Below are positions 17,427-26,494 of a stretch of DNA of 64,000 nucleotides, one piece after another. This DNA comes from Pusillimonas sp. DMV24BSW_D (lineage in GTDB: Bacteria > Pseudomonadota > Gammaproteobacteria > Burkholderiales > Burkholderiaceae_B): assembly GCF_011388195.1 (NCBI RefSeq), contig NZ_CP049990.1:1550001-1614000 (forward strand), read 5' to 3'. Under the pieces are notes generated by a model. The model had not been told where the DNA came from. It searched no databases and saw only the letters and a list, made by a program, of their open reading frames with translations. The translations under genes and the position numbers were made by a program. Positions within the stretch are counted from its first letter, which is position 1. Every line of letters starts with the position of its first letter.

Positions 17427-18626
17427 CTAAAAAGCGGGCGAGTTCGATGGATCGTAAAGCCACGCAAGGCTTTCGTAACCTTGGTGGTCCGTTCGCGACT
17501 CAAGCATATTATTACGCAATTCACGCGTAACGCCGGCTGCGTGGTAGGCTTCGCCATACAATCGCGCGGTCAGTTGAACACGCCCTGTACGCAAGTAGCG
17601 CTTATCCTGGTAGCGTGCGAACGCCTGCTCGAAGTTCTGTGTGTTTCGTAGTTCGCCGGCCAGGCAAACCGCGTCTTCCATGGCCATGGCGGCACCCTGC
17701 GCCATATATTGAAGCATGGGGTGGGCGGCGTCGCCAAGCAATGTTACACGGCCCTTCGACCACGTTTTAACCGGCTCCCGATCGCACAACACCCACATCC
17801 GCCAGGTTTCAATTTTTGACAGAAGCTCTTTTACCGGTTCGCAGTTGTGTGCAAAGCGGGCGTGCAATTCCTCGGGGTCGGCCTTGGCGTCCCAACCTTC
17901 TACATAGCGGTCGCTGTGGAAGACGGCGACCAGGTTGTACAGCGCCCCTTTTCGCAACGGGTAGTGAACCAGGTGGTTGCGTGGGCCGGCCCATAAAACC
18001 ATATCATTGCGGTACAGATGCTTGGGAACTTCCTCAATGGGAAGAACCGCGCGGTAGGCAATATGGCCTGCAACCCGCGGCGGCCCGTCATTCAAAAGCC
18101 GGCTGCGAATGCGCGACCAGAGGCCGTCGCAACCAATGAGCGCTGCGCCGTCAAAAGTGCGATTGTCTTCGGTGGTGACTCTAACGCTATTGCCTGTATC
18201 GTCATACTCTGCGACTTTGCAGCCCGTGTGAATCGTCACGTTGTCGTTATTTTCACAGGCTTCAACCAGCGCGCGGTGCAAATCGGCGCGATAAATAACG
18301 CCGTAAGGCTTGCCGAACCGATCAATAAAGGCCTGGCCCATTTTCATGCTGGTAACCTGATCGCCGGTCAGGCCGTCCATCATGACCAGATGCTCTGGAT
18401 AAACAACGCTTTTTTCTATTTCGGCGGTAATACCCAATGCATCGAACATTCTGAACGCGTTGGGCCCTAATTGAATGCCGGCGCCAATTTCCGAGAGTTC
18501 ATCTGCTTGCTCAAGCAACGATACTGCGTAACCGGCTTTACCTAGCATGATTGCGGCAGCACAGCCGCCGATGCCGCCGCCCACAATAAGAATGGGGGCG
18601 TTAGCCGAGTGAGTTGTTTCATTCAT
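17427..18626 (-). CDS. FAD-dependent aromatic hydroxylase, probable 3-hydroxybenzoate 6-monooxygenase
   Basis: 399 residues of the class A flavoprotein monooxygenase family: nucleotide-binding GGGIGG at 16-21, the substrate-side motif GAGIQLGPNAFRMFDALG, the DG motif CDGLWSRIR, and the GD motif LLGDAAHPMLQYMAQGAAMAMEDA. Overall order and the C-terminal WLYDPSNSPAF resemble 3-hydroxybenzoate 6-hydroxylases, which form gentisate using NADH; salicylate hydroxylases are the nearest alternative. No gentisate dioxygenase is in the window. It is first in the minus-strand operon (86-base gap to the Rieske gene) and divergent from a LysR gene. Confidence 0.85.
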   Translation of the reverse strand: MNETTHSANAPILIVGGGIGGCAAAIMLGKAGYAVSLLEQADELSEIGAGIQLGPNAFRMFDALGITAEIEKSVVYPEHLVMMDGLTGDQVTSMKMGQAFIDRFGKPYGVIYRADLHRALVEACENNDNVTIHTGCKVAEYDDTGNSVRVTTEDNRTFDGAALIGCDGLWSRIRSRLLNDGPPRVAGHIAYRAVLPIEEVPKHLYRNDMVLWAGPRNHLVHYPLRKGALYNLVAVFHSDRYVEGWDAKADPEELHARFAHNCEPVKELLSKIETWRMWVLCDREPVKTWSKGRVTLLGDAAHPMLQYMAQGAAMAMEDAVCLAGELRNTQNFEQAFARYQDKRYLRTGRVQLTARLYGEAYHAAGVTRELRNNMLESRTDHQGYESLAWLYDPSNSPAF

Positions 18627-18679
18627 ATACGGTTTTCTCCTTTATCCCGTATTCTCGGTTGTCGCCTACTCTAATTCAA

Positions 18680-18695
18680 TATAATCAACTTTATA
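18680..18695. promoter_or_regulatory. Inverted repeat between divergent hydroxylase and LysR genes (possible operator)
   Basis: TATAA-TCAACT-TTATA, perfect 5-bp arms with a 6-base spacer, lies in the 88-base gap 20 bases before lysR. Position and AT-rich dyad fit a LysR-type binding site; it does not match the strict T-N11-A form. Confidence 0.35.
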
Positions 18696-18714
18696 CTTTT
18701 CATTAGGCGTGGTT

Positions 18715-19620
18715 ATGAAGAAGCTGGCCAATATCGATTTGAAGCTGCTTCAATTGTTCGATGAGATCTGTAAAACGCGAAACTTGTCTCGTGCAGCGGA
18801 AAATCTGAATTTGACGCAACCGGCTGTTAGCCTCGCTTTGGGGCGTTTGCGTCAGCATTTTGGTGACCCGTTGTTTGTTCGTGTCGGCGGCAAAATGGTT
18901 CCCACGCCTATTGCTGAACAATTACACGAGTTGGTCGCCAATGCAATTGCTTTGCTTGAGGCAACCATGGCCTACCAGCCCCGGTTTGATCCTGCGAATG
19001 ACGCACGATTGTTTCGCATTGCCATGACCGACGTGGGGCAAATTGTGGTGTTACCGCATATCTTGAACACATTCCGCGATATTGCACCGCATATTCAGGT
19101 TGATGTCATCACAATTACCAATGAAATTGCCGATCAGCTCCAGCATGGAGATGTTGATTTGGCATTGGGATTCGTGCCCGATCTTGACGGACGGTATGTT
19201 CAGCAAAAGTTGTTTGAAGACGGGTTCGCCTGTTTGGTACGCGAAGATCATCCGCGGGTTAAAGAGGCACTGACTGTTCGAAGTTTTCAGGATGAGGAGC
19301 ACGTGATTGTGAAAACGTCCGGCACCGGCCATCTGATCATTGAGCATAATCTCCAGCAGCAGGGCCTGAATCGCAAAGTAGGCGTTCAGGTGCCCAATTT
19401 CATCGGCGTGGCAACGGTCGTGGGCAGTTCCAACCTAATCGCTACGTTGCCAGGCCGCGCAGCCAAGTTGCTCGCGCGTGCGCACGATGTTCGTGTCATG
19501 AAATTACCTGTCGACATGCCGTCGTATTACGTGCGGCAAAGCTGGCATGAGCGTATGCAGCACGACCCGGCCCATAAGTGGTTGCGCAAAAAGGTTGCGG
19601 AGATTTTCGGTTCTAACTAG
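18715..19620 (+). CDS. LysR-family transcriptional regulator
   Basis: A 301-residue regulator. The N-terminal winged helix-turn-helix has LLQLFDEICKTRNLSRAAENL and TQPAVSLALGRLRQHFGDPLFVR. A substrate-binding domain covers about 90-300. The NLTQPAVSLALGRLR form is typical of the NodD/PcpR-like branch. The start is the ATG at 18715 with AGG seven bases upstream; a GTG two codons earlier is possible. Divergent from the 3-hydroxybenzoate hydroxylase operon, which it probably controls in response to an aromatic ligand. Confidence 0.93.
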   Translation: MKKLANIDLKLLQLFDEICKTRNLSRAAENLNLTQPAVSLALGRLRQHFGDPLFVRVGGKMVPTPIAEQLHELVANAIALLEATMAYQPRFDPANDARLFRIAMTDVGQIVVLPHILNTFRDIAPHIQVDVITITNEIADQLQHGDVDLALGFVPDLDGRYVQQKLFEDGFACLVREDHPRVKEALTVRSFQDEEHVIVKTSGTGHLIIEHNLQQQGLNRKVGVQVPNFIGVATVVGSSNLIATLPGRAAKLLARAHDVRVMKLPVDMPSYYVRQSWHERMQHDPAHKWLRKKVAEIFGSN

Positions 19621-19710
19621 TTGTTGTTGGTACAAACGCTAATCGGGGTCGGCGTTGCCGTTGCACGCGCTTGGTGTATGCTGGCAATGCCCTGTTTCAG
19701 TTGACCCTAA

Positions 19711-21591
19711 ATGTTGCTCATCGATCTCATCTATAACATTAGTCTGCTGCTTTCCCTGATGGTTTTTTATCAGGTTGTGGTGTCACGCAACAAGCGTGAA
19801 AAGGTGTCGCGCAAGGTTATTTTAGGGTTGTTGTTGGGTGCGGTCGCCGTGGTGGGCATGTTGGCTCCCCTGGAGTACGGCGAAGGCATTATTTTCGATG
19901 GCCGCTCTATTGTGTTGTTTATAGCGGGCCTTTTTGGCGGGCCTGTGTCCGCTGGGGTGTCGGCGTTACTGGTGGGAGCCTATCGTATTTGGTTGGGTGG
20001 TGCCGGCATGCCGGTTGGGGTTGCCACAATTGTCATGTCGGCGGGAATCGGCGTTATTTTCTACTATTTCCGACAGCGATACGGCAGTTTAACGGCCGTC
20101 CAGGCATTCGGTGCGGGGCTGGCGGTGCATTTGTTCATGCTGCTCTTGTTTCTGTTGCTTCCCAATGGGGTAGGGTTTGCGATTGTTGAACAGATCTGGC
20201 TAACCGTTTTATTGGCTTACCCTGCGGGCACGGCAGCGGTGTGTCTTTTGTTTCAGGATTACGAGGAACAGGAGAAGACCCGGGAGAATCTGAAATGGTT
20301 GGCCTATTACGATGCGCTTACTACGTTACCCAATCGCCATTATCTGGCTGAGCAAGTCGACAATGCCTTGTCGCTGTGTTTAGGTTCAGGGGAAAAAGGT
20401 GCTGTATTACTGATTCATCTCGATCGGTTTTCGCGGCTGAACGATGCCAGGGGCTACGACGTGGGCGATCGTTTGTTGCAGGAAGTGGCCCGCCGGTTGA
20501 AAGAGACGCTGGGGCAAAATGGTACGTTGGCGCGCATGTCCGGCGGCGATTTTTTTGTTTTGCTGAACGAAAATTTTGCATCGGATTCCCAGTTGGAGCA
20601 GGTAGTGACTGACTGGATTACGCGTATCAGAGCGGAATTGCGAACACCGGTTGAACTCGACGATCTGAAGATACCGGTTTTTGTGAGCATTGGGGTGACG
20701 TTTTTTCCGCACGACCGCTTCGATACGCCGGTTCAAGTGTTGAAACGCTCCGATATTGCCATGCACCGGGCCAAGTGGAAAGGCGGCAATCAAAGTATCT
20801 TTTATGAACAGTCCATGTCGGTAGTGGCGGAGCAACAGTTTCAAATCGAGCGCGAATTGCGCGTTGCTATTGCCGATAATCAACTACGCCTGTATTTTCA
20901 ATCGCAAGTTAACACCAAAGGCAACGTGGTTGGTGCCGAAACGTTTGTACGCTGGCTGCACCCTGAGCGCGGGCTGATCTCGCCAGGCGTGTTTATCCCA
21001 ATCGCGGAAGAAACCGATTTAATCGTTGAATTGGGAGAGTGGGTGTTGCACGGGGCGTGCGAAATACTGGCCAAAGATTCAAATGGCTTAATTCCGGGGC
21101 GATTGGCGGTCAATATTAGCCCGCGTCATTTCATGCACCCTGGCTTTCTCGCGTCGGTTCAGCATATCCTGCAGGCAACCGGCGCGAACCCCGCACGGCT
21201 GACTTTTGAAGTAACAGAATCATTGTGGATCCATGATCTGGTCGATGTAACCGAAAAAATGCGCACGTTAACAAAGCTTGGCATTCATTTTTCCCTGGAC
21301 GATTTCGGCACCGGCTATTCCTCATTGACTTACATTAAGCATTTACCAATACACGAGCTGAAAATCGACAAAACATTTGTTCAGGATGCACCCAATGCAA
21401 AAGATAGCGCCGCGCTTGTTGAGTCGATTCTGGCGGTTGCATACCATATGAATCTGCAGGTTGTTGCCGAGGGGGTGGAAACACATGAACAGGCTGATTT
21501 CCTGAGTGCCCGGGGTGATGTGGTGTATCAGGGGTATTTGTTTTGCAGGCCCGAGCCTTTCGAACAATGGGTAAAACAACTGGCTAAATAA
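19711..21591 (+). CDS. Membrane GGDEF-EAL protein with 5TM (LytS/YhcK-type) sensor region
   Basis: 626 residues. Five or six membrane helices in the first 185 residues include LEYGEGIIFDGRSIVLFIAG, a signature of 5TMR-LYT sensors. The GGDEF-type domain (about 195-365) has GGDFF instead of GGDEF, losing the catalytic Glu. The EAL-type domain (about 375-620) reads ETF where EAL is usual, but keeps the other phosphodiesterase residues: Asn in NISPRHF, Glu in FEVTES, the Asp pair in DDFGTGYSSL, Lys in LKIDKTF, Glu in AEGVET and Gln in YQGY. It is therefore probably a c-di-GMP phosphodiesterase with an inactive or GTP-binding regulatory GGDEF domain. No clear ribosome binding site before the ATG. 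Confidence 0.9.
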   Translation: MLLIDLIYNISLLLSLMVFYQVVVSRNKREKVSRKVILGLLLGAVAVVGMLAPLEYGEGIIFDGRSIVLFIAGLFGGPVSAGVSALLVGAYRIWLGGAGMPVGVATIVMSAGIGVIFYYFRQRYGSLTAVQAFGAGLAVHLFMLLLFLLLPNGVGFAIVEQIWLTVLLAYPAGTAAVCLLFQDYEEQEKTRENLKWLAYYDALTTLPNRHYLAEQVDNALSLCLGSGEKGAVLLIHLDRFSRLNDARGYDVGDRLLQEVARRLKETLGQNGTLARMSGGDFFVLLNENFASDSQLEQVVTDWITRIRAELRTPVELDDLKIPVFVSIGVTFFPHDRFDTPVQVLKRSDIAMHRAKWKGGNQSIFYEQSMSVVAEQQFQIERELRVAIADNQLRLYFQSQVNTKGNVVGAETFVRWLHPERGLISPGVFIPIAEETDLIVELGEWVLHGACEILAKDSNGLIPGRLAVNISPRHFMHPGFLASVQHILQATGANPARLTFEVTESLWIHDLVDVTEKMRTLTKLGIHFSLDDFGTGYSSLTYIKHLPIHELKIDKTFVQDAPNAKDSAALVESILAVAYHMNLQVVAEGVETHEQADFLSARGDVVYQGYLFCRPEPFEQWVKQLAK

Positions 21592-21592
21592 G

Positions 21593-21628
21593 AAAAAACC
21601 CCGCTTAACCGATATGGGTTGAGCGGGG
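21593..21628 (-). terminator. Rho-independent terminator for the peroxiredoxin gene
   Basis: A 12-bp stem (CCCCGCTTAACC / GGTTGAGCGGGG, one G-U) around a 6-base loop, followed on the minus strand by TTTTTTC. It sits between the convergent GGDEF-EAL gene and the peroxiredoxin gene and may hinder readthrough from both sides. Confidence 0.85.
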
Positions 21629-21661
21629 CTCGGAATGTATAAGTTACTGAATTAGTTGAAC

Positions 21662-22318
21662 TTATTTTTTCGGTGCTTTGGCATAGCGCAGGTAAGGCAA
21701 CTTAATGTCCAGCTCACCGAATTTTTCACGGGCCTGGTCGTCTTTTAGGCTCAGGGCAACGATAACGTCCTGACCGGGTGTCCAGTTGGCGGGAGTGGCA
21801 ATAGGTACCCCGTCGGTAGCCTGAACGGCATCCAGTGCGCGCAGAATTTCGGCAAAATTGCGGCCGACCGACATAGGATAAGACATCGTCAGGCGTACTT
21901 TTTTGTCGGGGCCGATAATAAACACAGTGCGAACTGTTGCGCTGTCGGCCGGCGTGCGCCCGTCGGGCAAATAGGCGTCGGCAGGCAGCATGTTGTAGAG
22001 CTTGGAGACTTCCAAAGACGTGTCGTCGATAATGGGGAAGTTGGCCGGTGCTCCCGCCACTTTTTCGATGTCGCGTTTCCATTTCTGGTGGTCGTCAACG
22101 CTGTCTACTGAAACACCCAACACTTTCGTGTTGCGCTTTTCGAACTCGGGTGCCAATTGGGCAACCGCGCCGAATTCCGTGGTGCAGACGGGGGTGAAAT
22201 CTTTGGGGTGTGAGAACAGAATCGCGTAGCTGTCGCCGATCCAGTCGTGTAGTGTGATTTTGCCGGCGGTTGAGTCGACGGTGAAATTGGGAGCAACGTC
22301 GTTAATACGTAATGACAT
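21662..22318 (-). CDS. 1-Cys peroxiredoxin (Prx6 family)
   Basis: 218 residues, the usual Prx6 length. The active-site motif HPKDFTPVCTTEF holds peroxidatic Cys45, the only Cys in the protein, so recycling needs an outside thiol. The Prx6 C-terminal domain is present (GQDVIVALSLKDDQAREKFG). It reduces hydrogen and organic peroxides in the cytoplasm. Divergent from the persulfide dioxygenase gene across a 224-base gap; both deal with reactive sulfur or oxygen species, so shared control is possible. Confidence 0.95.
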   Translation of the reverse strand: MSLRINDVAPNFTVDSTAGKITLHDWIGDSYAILFSHPKDFTPVCTTEFGAVAQLAPEFEKRNTKVLGVSVDSVDDHQKWKRDIEKVAGAPANFPIIDDTSLEVSKLYNMLPADAYLPDGRTPADSATVRTVFIIGPDKKVRLTMSYPMSVGRNFAEILRALDAVQATDGVPIATPANWTPGQDVIVALSLKDDQAREKFGELDIKLPYLRYAKAPKK

Positions 22319-22542
22319 GGTTTAACCTCTTTCTTGAAAATGGACTGCTTTAAATTGTTATCCGGTTCAGATTCATCCGGTGTCGCACTACTCATTAATA
22401 CTAGCGCAAATAATTCGGGTTTTCCATAGGTTGTCTGGGTAAATATCCAACCCGGTATTGATAAGCATCAAGCATCGCGCCTTTACTGTCAACGAAGCTT
22501 GGGTAATATGGTTATCTGGTAATTTATTTATAGGGTGTCGTT

Positions 22543-23583
22543 ATGATTTTTCGCCAGTTATTCGACAACACATCTTCAACCTATACTTATTTGCTCGCAG
22601 ATGAAACTCACCGGCAGGCGATGCTGATTGATCCGGTATTTGGGCAAGTGCGTCGTGATTTGGCACTGATTCGGGAACTGGGTTTGACGTTGGTGCTTGT
22701 TGCGGACACGCATGCGCATGCGGATCACATTACGGCGGCATGGTTGCTCAGACAGAAAACAGGGTGTCGGATTGCATCAGCGAAGGTGATTAATGCCGAT
22801 CATACCGACGTGGCGCTGGAGGAGGGCGAGGAGTTTGGGGTAAAGGGTGTTCGGTTAAAGGCGATCTCAACACCGGGTCATACCGACGGTTGCATGAGCT
22901 TTATTCTAGAAGACGAGTCAATGGTCTTTACTGGTGACACGCTTCTGATTCGTGGATGCGGGCGCAGTGATTTTCAGCAGGGTAGTGCACATCGCTTGTA
23001 CCACTCAATTACCGGCAAGTTGTTTGCTTTACCCGATCCCTGCCTGGTGTATCCTGCGCACGACTATCAGGGCCGCACAGTCAGCACGATCGGCGAAGAA
23101 AAAGCGTTCAACGCGCGCGTTGGTGCAGGGGCCAGCGAAACGGATTTTGTTGAATATATGAATGCAATGAAATTACCGCATCCGAAATTAATTGACGAAG
23201 CTGTGCCGGCCAATTTGCGCAGTGGCCGTCCAGAGAACGGTAAACTCCCGGAGGAACCGGGTTGGGGCGATATCCGTATTACCTACGCCGGCGTACCTGA
23301 AATTGATGAGGAGTGGCTGGAGCAGCATTTGGGCGAGGTCACGGTGCTCGACGTGCGGCTGGATGATGAGGTGAAAGACAATCCTCAGTCCAGGCGTTTG
23401 GTTGATGTGCACATTCCGTTGAACCAGTTGCGTGACCGTCTCGAAGAAATTCCGCGAGATAAACCGGTGGTTGCCATGTGCCGGTCGGGCCGGCGTTCTT
23501 CGTTGGCCGTGTCGATTTTGAAAGATGCCGGGTTTGAAAAAGTAGCAAGCTTGAGTCGGGGTTTTGTCACCAGTATCCCGTAA
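22543..23583 (+). CDS. Persulfide dioxygenase-rhodanese fusion (ETHE1-like metallo-beta-lactamase fold + sulfurtransferase)
   Basis: 346 residues. The N-terminal metallo-beta-lactamase domain has THAHADH (His57, His59, Asp61, His62), His113 in TPGHTDG, Asp132 in TGDTLLIRGCGRSDF and His173 in PAHDY; GCGRSDFQQG is characteristic of ETHE1-type persulfide dioxygenases, which use one iron to oxidise glutathione persulfide to sulfite. Residues about 250-345 are a rhodanese domain with active-site Cys313 in CRSGRRSS. Similar natural fusions exist in Burkholderia and Staphylococcus. Ends 16 bases before the thiolase start, so it may be the first gene of the following operon. Confidence 0.92.
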   Translation: MIFRQLFDNTSSTYTYLLADETHRQAMLIDPVFGQVRRDLALIRELGLTLVLVADTHAHADHITAAWLLRQKTGCRIASAKVINADHTDVALEEGEEFGVKGVRLKAISTPGHTDGCMSFILEDESMVFTGDTLLIRGCGRSDFQQGSAHRLYHSITGKLFALPDPCLVYPAHDYQGRTVSTIGEEKAFNARVGAGASETDFVEYMNAMKLPHPKLIDEAVPANLRSGRPENGKLPEEPGWGDIRITYAGVPEIDEEWLEQHLGEVTVLDVRLDDEVKDNPQSRRLVDVHIPLNQLRDRLEEIPRDKPVVAMCRSGRRSSLAVSILKDAGFEKVASLSRGFVTSIP

Positions 23584-23599
23584 ATTTTGGAGTTAATTT

Positions 23600-24805
23600 A
23601 TGTCAGAAATTGAAATCCCTTATGGTGCTTATTGGTCGACGCCGTTTGCCCGGTGGCAAGGTAGTTTGTCGCATTTGCATAGTTTGAAATTTGCGGCGCA
23701 TGTTGCAAAAGATGCGTTGAAGCGACGGCAGGTCGACCCGGAAAGTTTCGACTTTGCGGCCTTGGGCATGTCGGTACCACAAAAAGGGTCTTTCTATGGC
23801 TTGCCTTGGCTTGCAGGTGAAATGGGTATACCCCACCTTGCCGGCCCTACCATTAGCCAGGCTTGCGCAACCGGCGTGCGGCTATTGCAAACGGTGGCGT
23901 CAACCATCCGCGAAGGCGACTCACAGGTGGCGCTGGCCATTGCTTGCGACCGCATATCGAATGGGCCGCATATTTATTATCCCGCACCCCAAGGGCCTGG
24001 TGGAACGGGAGATCATGAAAATTGGGTGCTCGATAGTTTCAACTGGGATCCCTACACCGGTGTCAATATGGTAACCACCGCGGAAAACGTTGCCAAAGAA
24101 TATGGTTTCACCACCGACGAGCAAAATGAACTGACACTCATCCGTTATGCGCAGTATGAAAATGCGTTAAAGGACGACAGTGCATTCTTGCGCCGCTTCA
24201 TGGACCTGCCTTTCAGTGTGCCCGATGCCCGGTTCAGAAAAGAGCAAACAGTGCTTTCGGGAGATGAGGGCATTTTCCCCACGACACGTGAAGGGTTAGC
24301 CAAGTTAAAGCCGGTTATGGAAGGCGGGACGGTTACATTTGGCGGCCAAACGCACCCGGCCGACGGCAACGCCGGCATTGTGCTGACGAATGCTGACCAG
24401 GCGAAGGCGTTATCGCGTGACCCAGGCATTAAAGTTAGTATTGTGTCGTTTGGGCAGGCACGGGTAAAAGCGGCTCATATGCCGGCGGCAACCATTCCCG
24501 CAGCGCGCCGGGCGTTGCAAGCCGCCAACCTGACAGTGAACGATCTAACCGCCATCAAAACGCATAATCCTTTTGCGGTAAATGACCTGGTGCTGGCTAA
24601 AGAGCTAGGGTTGTCGCTTGAAGGCTTTAACGATTATGGTTGCTCGTTGGTCTGGGGGCATCCCCAGTCGCCCATGGGGCTGCGCGCGGTTATCGAGTTG
24701 ATTGAAATGCTGGTGATCAAGGGGGGCGGGTACGGAATGTTCGTGGGTTGTGCGGCGGGCGATTCCGCGATGGCGATTGTGATTAAGGTGGAAGACCGCG
24801 CTTAA
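23600..24805 (+). CDS. Thiolase-family acyl-CoA acyltransferase
   Basis: 401 residues with the thiolase fold. The acyl-accepting Cys89 is in SQACATG, HNPF stands in place of NEAF/HDCF, the GHP motif gives His354, and Cys384 in GCAAG is the second catalytic Cys, so the enzyme looks active. The SCP2-like HNPF form and the WDPYTGVNMVTTAENVA segment place it outside classical acetoacetyl-CoA thiolases. It probably cleaves a beta-ketoacyl-CoA made by the neighbouring genes. No DUF35 partner protein, often paired with such thiolases, is nearby. TGGAG lies before the ATG. Confidence 0.88.
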   Translation: MSEIEIPYGAYWSTPFARWQGSLSHLHSLKFAAHVAKDALKRRQVDPESFDFAALGMSVPQKGSFYGLPWLAGEMGIPHLAGPTISQACATGVRLLQTVASTIREGDSQVALAIACDRISNGPHIYYPAPQGPGGTGDHENWVLDSFNWDPYTGVNMVTTAENVAKEYGFTTDEQNELTLIRYAQYENALKDDSAFLRRFMDLPFSVPDARFRKEQTVLSGDEGIFPTTREGLAKLKPVMEGGTVTFGGQTHPADGNAGIVLTNADQAKALSRDPGIKVSIVSFGQARVKAAHMPAATIPAARRALQAANLTVNDLTAIKTHNPFAVNDLVLAKELGLSLEGFNDYGCSLVWGHPQSPMGLRAVIELIEMLVIKGGGYGMFVGCAAGDSAMAIVIKVEDRA

Positions 24806-24853
24806 TATTTTCAAGGTTGGGCCCGTTTGAGGTTTTAACGATCAGGAGCACAA

Positions 24854-26401
24854 ATGAAAGTCGTTGTAATTGGCTCGGGAATTAACGGCTTGGTCGCAGC
24901 AGCAGAGCTGGCTCTGGCCGGCCATGAAGTAACCGTACTTGAGCGTTTGGATCGTCCGGGCGGTGCGGTACGTACAGAAGAACTGACATTACCCGGGTTT
25001 CGCCACGACGTGGCGGCTATGAATTTATCCATGTTTGCCGGGTCGGGCTTTCATAAGAGCCATGCGGAAACACTGGCTATGCACGGTTTGGAGTTTGTGC
25101 CGGTTAACCGCCCGTTTGCGTCTGTGTTCCCCAACGGCGACTACTTCGGTGTATCAACCGACATTGAAGAAACGTTAGCCACAATTCCCAACGCGCAGGA
25201 CAAAGCCGCGTGGAAGGCTGGGCTTGCGTCGTTTCCGGCCAATGCGGGTGCCTTGGTGGCTTTGCTTTCGGCCAGGATGTCCAAGCGGGGGCTGACAAAA
25301 GCCGGATGGCAGATCTTTCGCAGCCTTGGGCTTGCCGGCTTGTTTGAGCTTAAACGTTTAATTGTGTCTTCTCCCCGAAATTGGGTGGAGCAAACTTTCT
25401 CCGACCCGCGTCTGCATGCGGCACTGTCAACTTGGGGTTTGCACCTTGATTTTGCGCCGGATATTTCCGGTGGAGCGATATTTCCCTACCTGGAAAGTTT
25501 TGGCGGTCAGGCGATGGGTATGGTCATAGGCAAAGGCGGAGCTGATACGGTTACGCGTTCGCTCATCAAGCTGATTGAGTCGCGTGGTGGGCAGGTGCGT
25601 TGTGATGCTGAGGTCGCCTCCATTACAGTTGCAAGCGGTCATGCCCGAGGCGTTCAACTGACAAATGGGGAAACGGTGCAGGCCGACCGCGTTTTGGCTA
25701 ACGTGGCACCGCGCGCGCTATTGAACATGCTGTCCGACCATAGCGGCGATGCACGATTCGATCAGGGTATGAAGGCCTTTCGACACGCGCCCGGCACGAT
25801 GATGATTCATTTAGCCTTGTCCGACTTGCCTGCCTGGCAGGCGGAAGCGTTGCGTCAATTCGCGTATGTCCATATCGGCCCGTCTATCGACGTATTGGCG
25901 CAAACCTATCAGCAGGCAATGGCGGGGTTGTTGCCCAGCCAGCCTGTGCTGGTAGTGGGGCAACCCACGGTTTACGACGCGTCCAGGGCGCCAGAGGGTA
26001 AACATGTGCTGTGGGTGCAGGTACGCTGTTTGCCGGCACAGGTGGTGGGTGATGCAGCCGGTATCATTCAGGGCCGTGCGTGGGGCGACATAAAAGAGGC
26101 CTACGCCGATCGCGTCATACAACAAGTTGAACAATACGCACCGGGTTTGTCCGGTCTGATATTGAAGCGTCATGTGGTTTCGCCCCTTGACCTGGAGTCG
26201 GAAAATCCGAATCTCGTGGGCGGCGATCAAATTTGCGGGTCACACCATTTGTTCCAGAATTTTCTCTTTCGCCCGGTGCTGGGTTTTGCCGATGGGCACA
26301 CCCCGGTGAAAGGGCTGCATATGGTGGGGGCGGCAGTGTGGCCGGGTGCAGGCACCGGGGCGGGTTCCGGATATATGGTGGCGCAAGATTTGCGGGGATG
26401 A
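24854..26401 (+). CDS. FAD-dependent oxidoreductase of the phytoene desaturase-like (COG1233) family, copy 1
   Basis: 515 residues. The N-terminal Rossmann motif VIGSGINGLVAAAELA is followed by ERLDRPGGAVRTEEL, typical of phytoene dehydrogenase-like flavoproteins. The C-terminal FAD contact is the GLHMVGAAVWPGAGTGAGSG segment. No membrane helix. AGGAG precedes the ATG; 48 bases after the thiolase. The family includes carotene desaturases, isomerases and amine oxidases, but there are no other carotenoid genes here, so a dehydrogenase or isomerase role in catabolism is more likely. Paralogue of the gene at 32548. Confidence 0.88.
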   Translation: MKVVVIGSGINGLVAAAELALAGHEVTVLERLDRPGGAVRTEELTLPGFRHDVAAMNLSMFAGSGFHKSHAETLAMHGLEFVPVNRPFASVFPNGDYFGVSTDIEETLATIPNAQDKAAWKAGLASFPANAGALVALLSARMSKRGLTKAGWQIFRSLGLAGLFELKRLIVSSPRNWVEQTFSDPRLHAALSTWGLHLDFAPDISGGAIFPYLESFGGQAMGMVIGKGGADTVTRSLIKLIESRGGQVRCDAEVASITVASGHARGVQLTNGETVQADRVLANVAPRALLNMLSDHSGDARFDQGMKAFRHAPGTMMIHLALSDLPAWQAEALRQFAYVHIGPSIDVLAQTYQQAMAGLLPSQPVLVVGQPTVYDASRAPEGKHVLWVQVRCLPAQVVGDAAGIIQGRAWGDIKEAYADRVIQQVEQYAPGLSGLILKRHVVSPLDLESENPNLVGGDQICGSHHLFQNFLFRPVLGFADGHTPVKGLHMVGAAVWPGAGTGAGSGYMVAQDLRG

Positions 26402-26494
26402 TTTGGGGTTAATACCAGTGGGTATTTCAACCTTCAAACATTAATATGAAAAGTAAATCGTCACTTACTTAAGTACTAAAAAAGGGAACCCACC

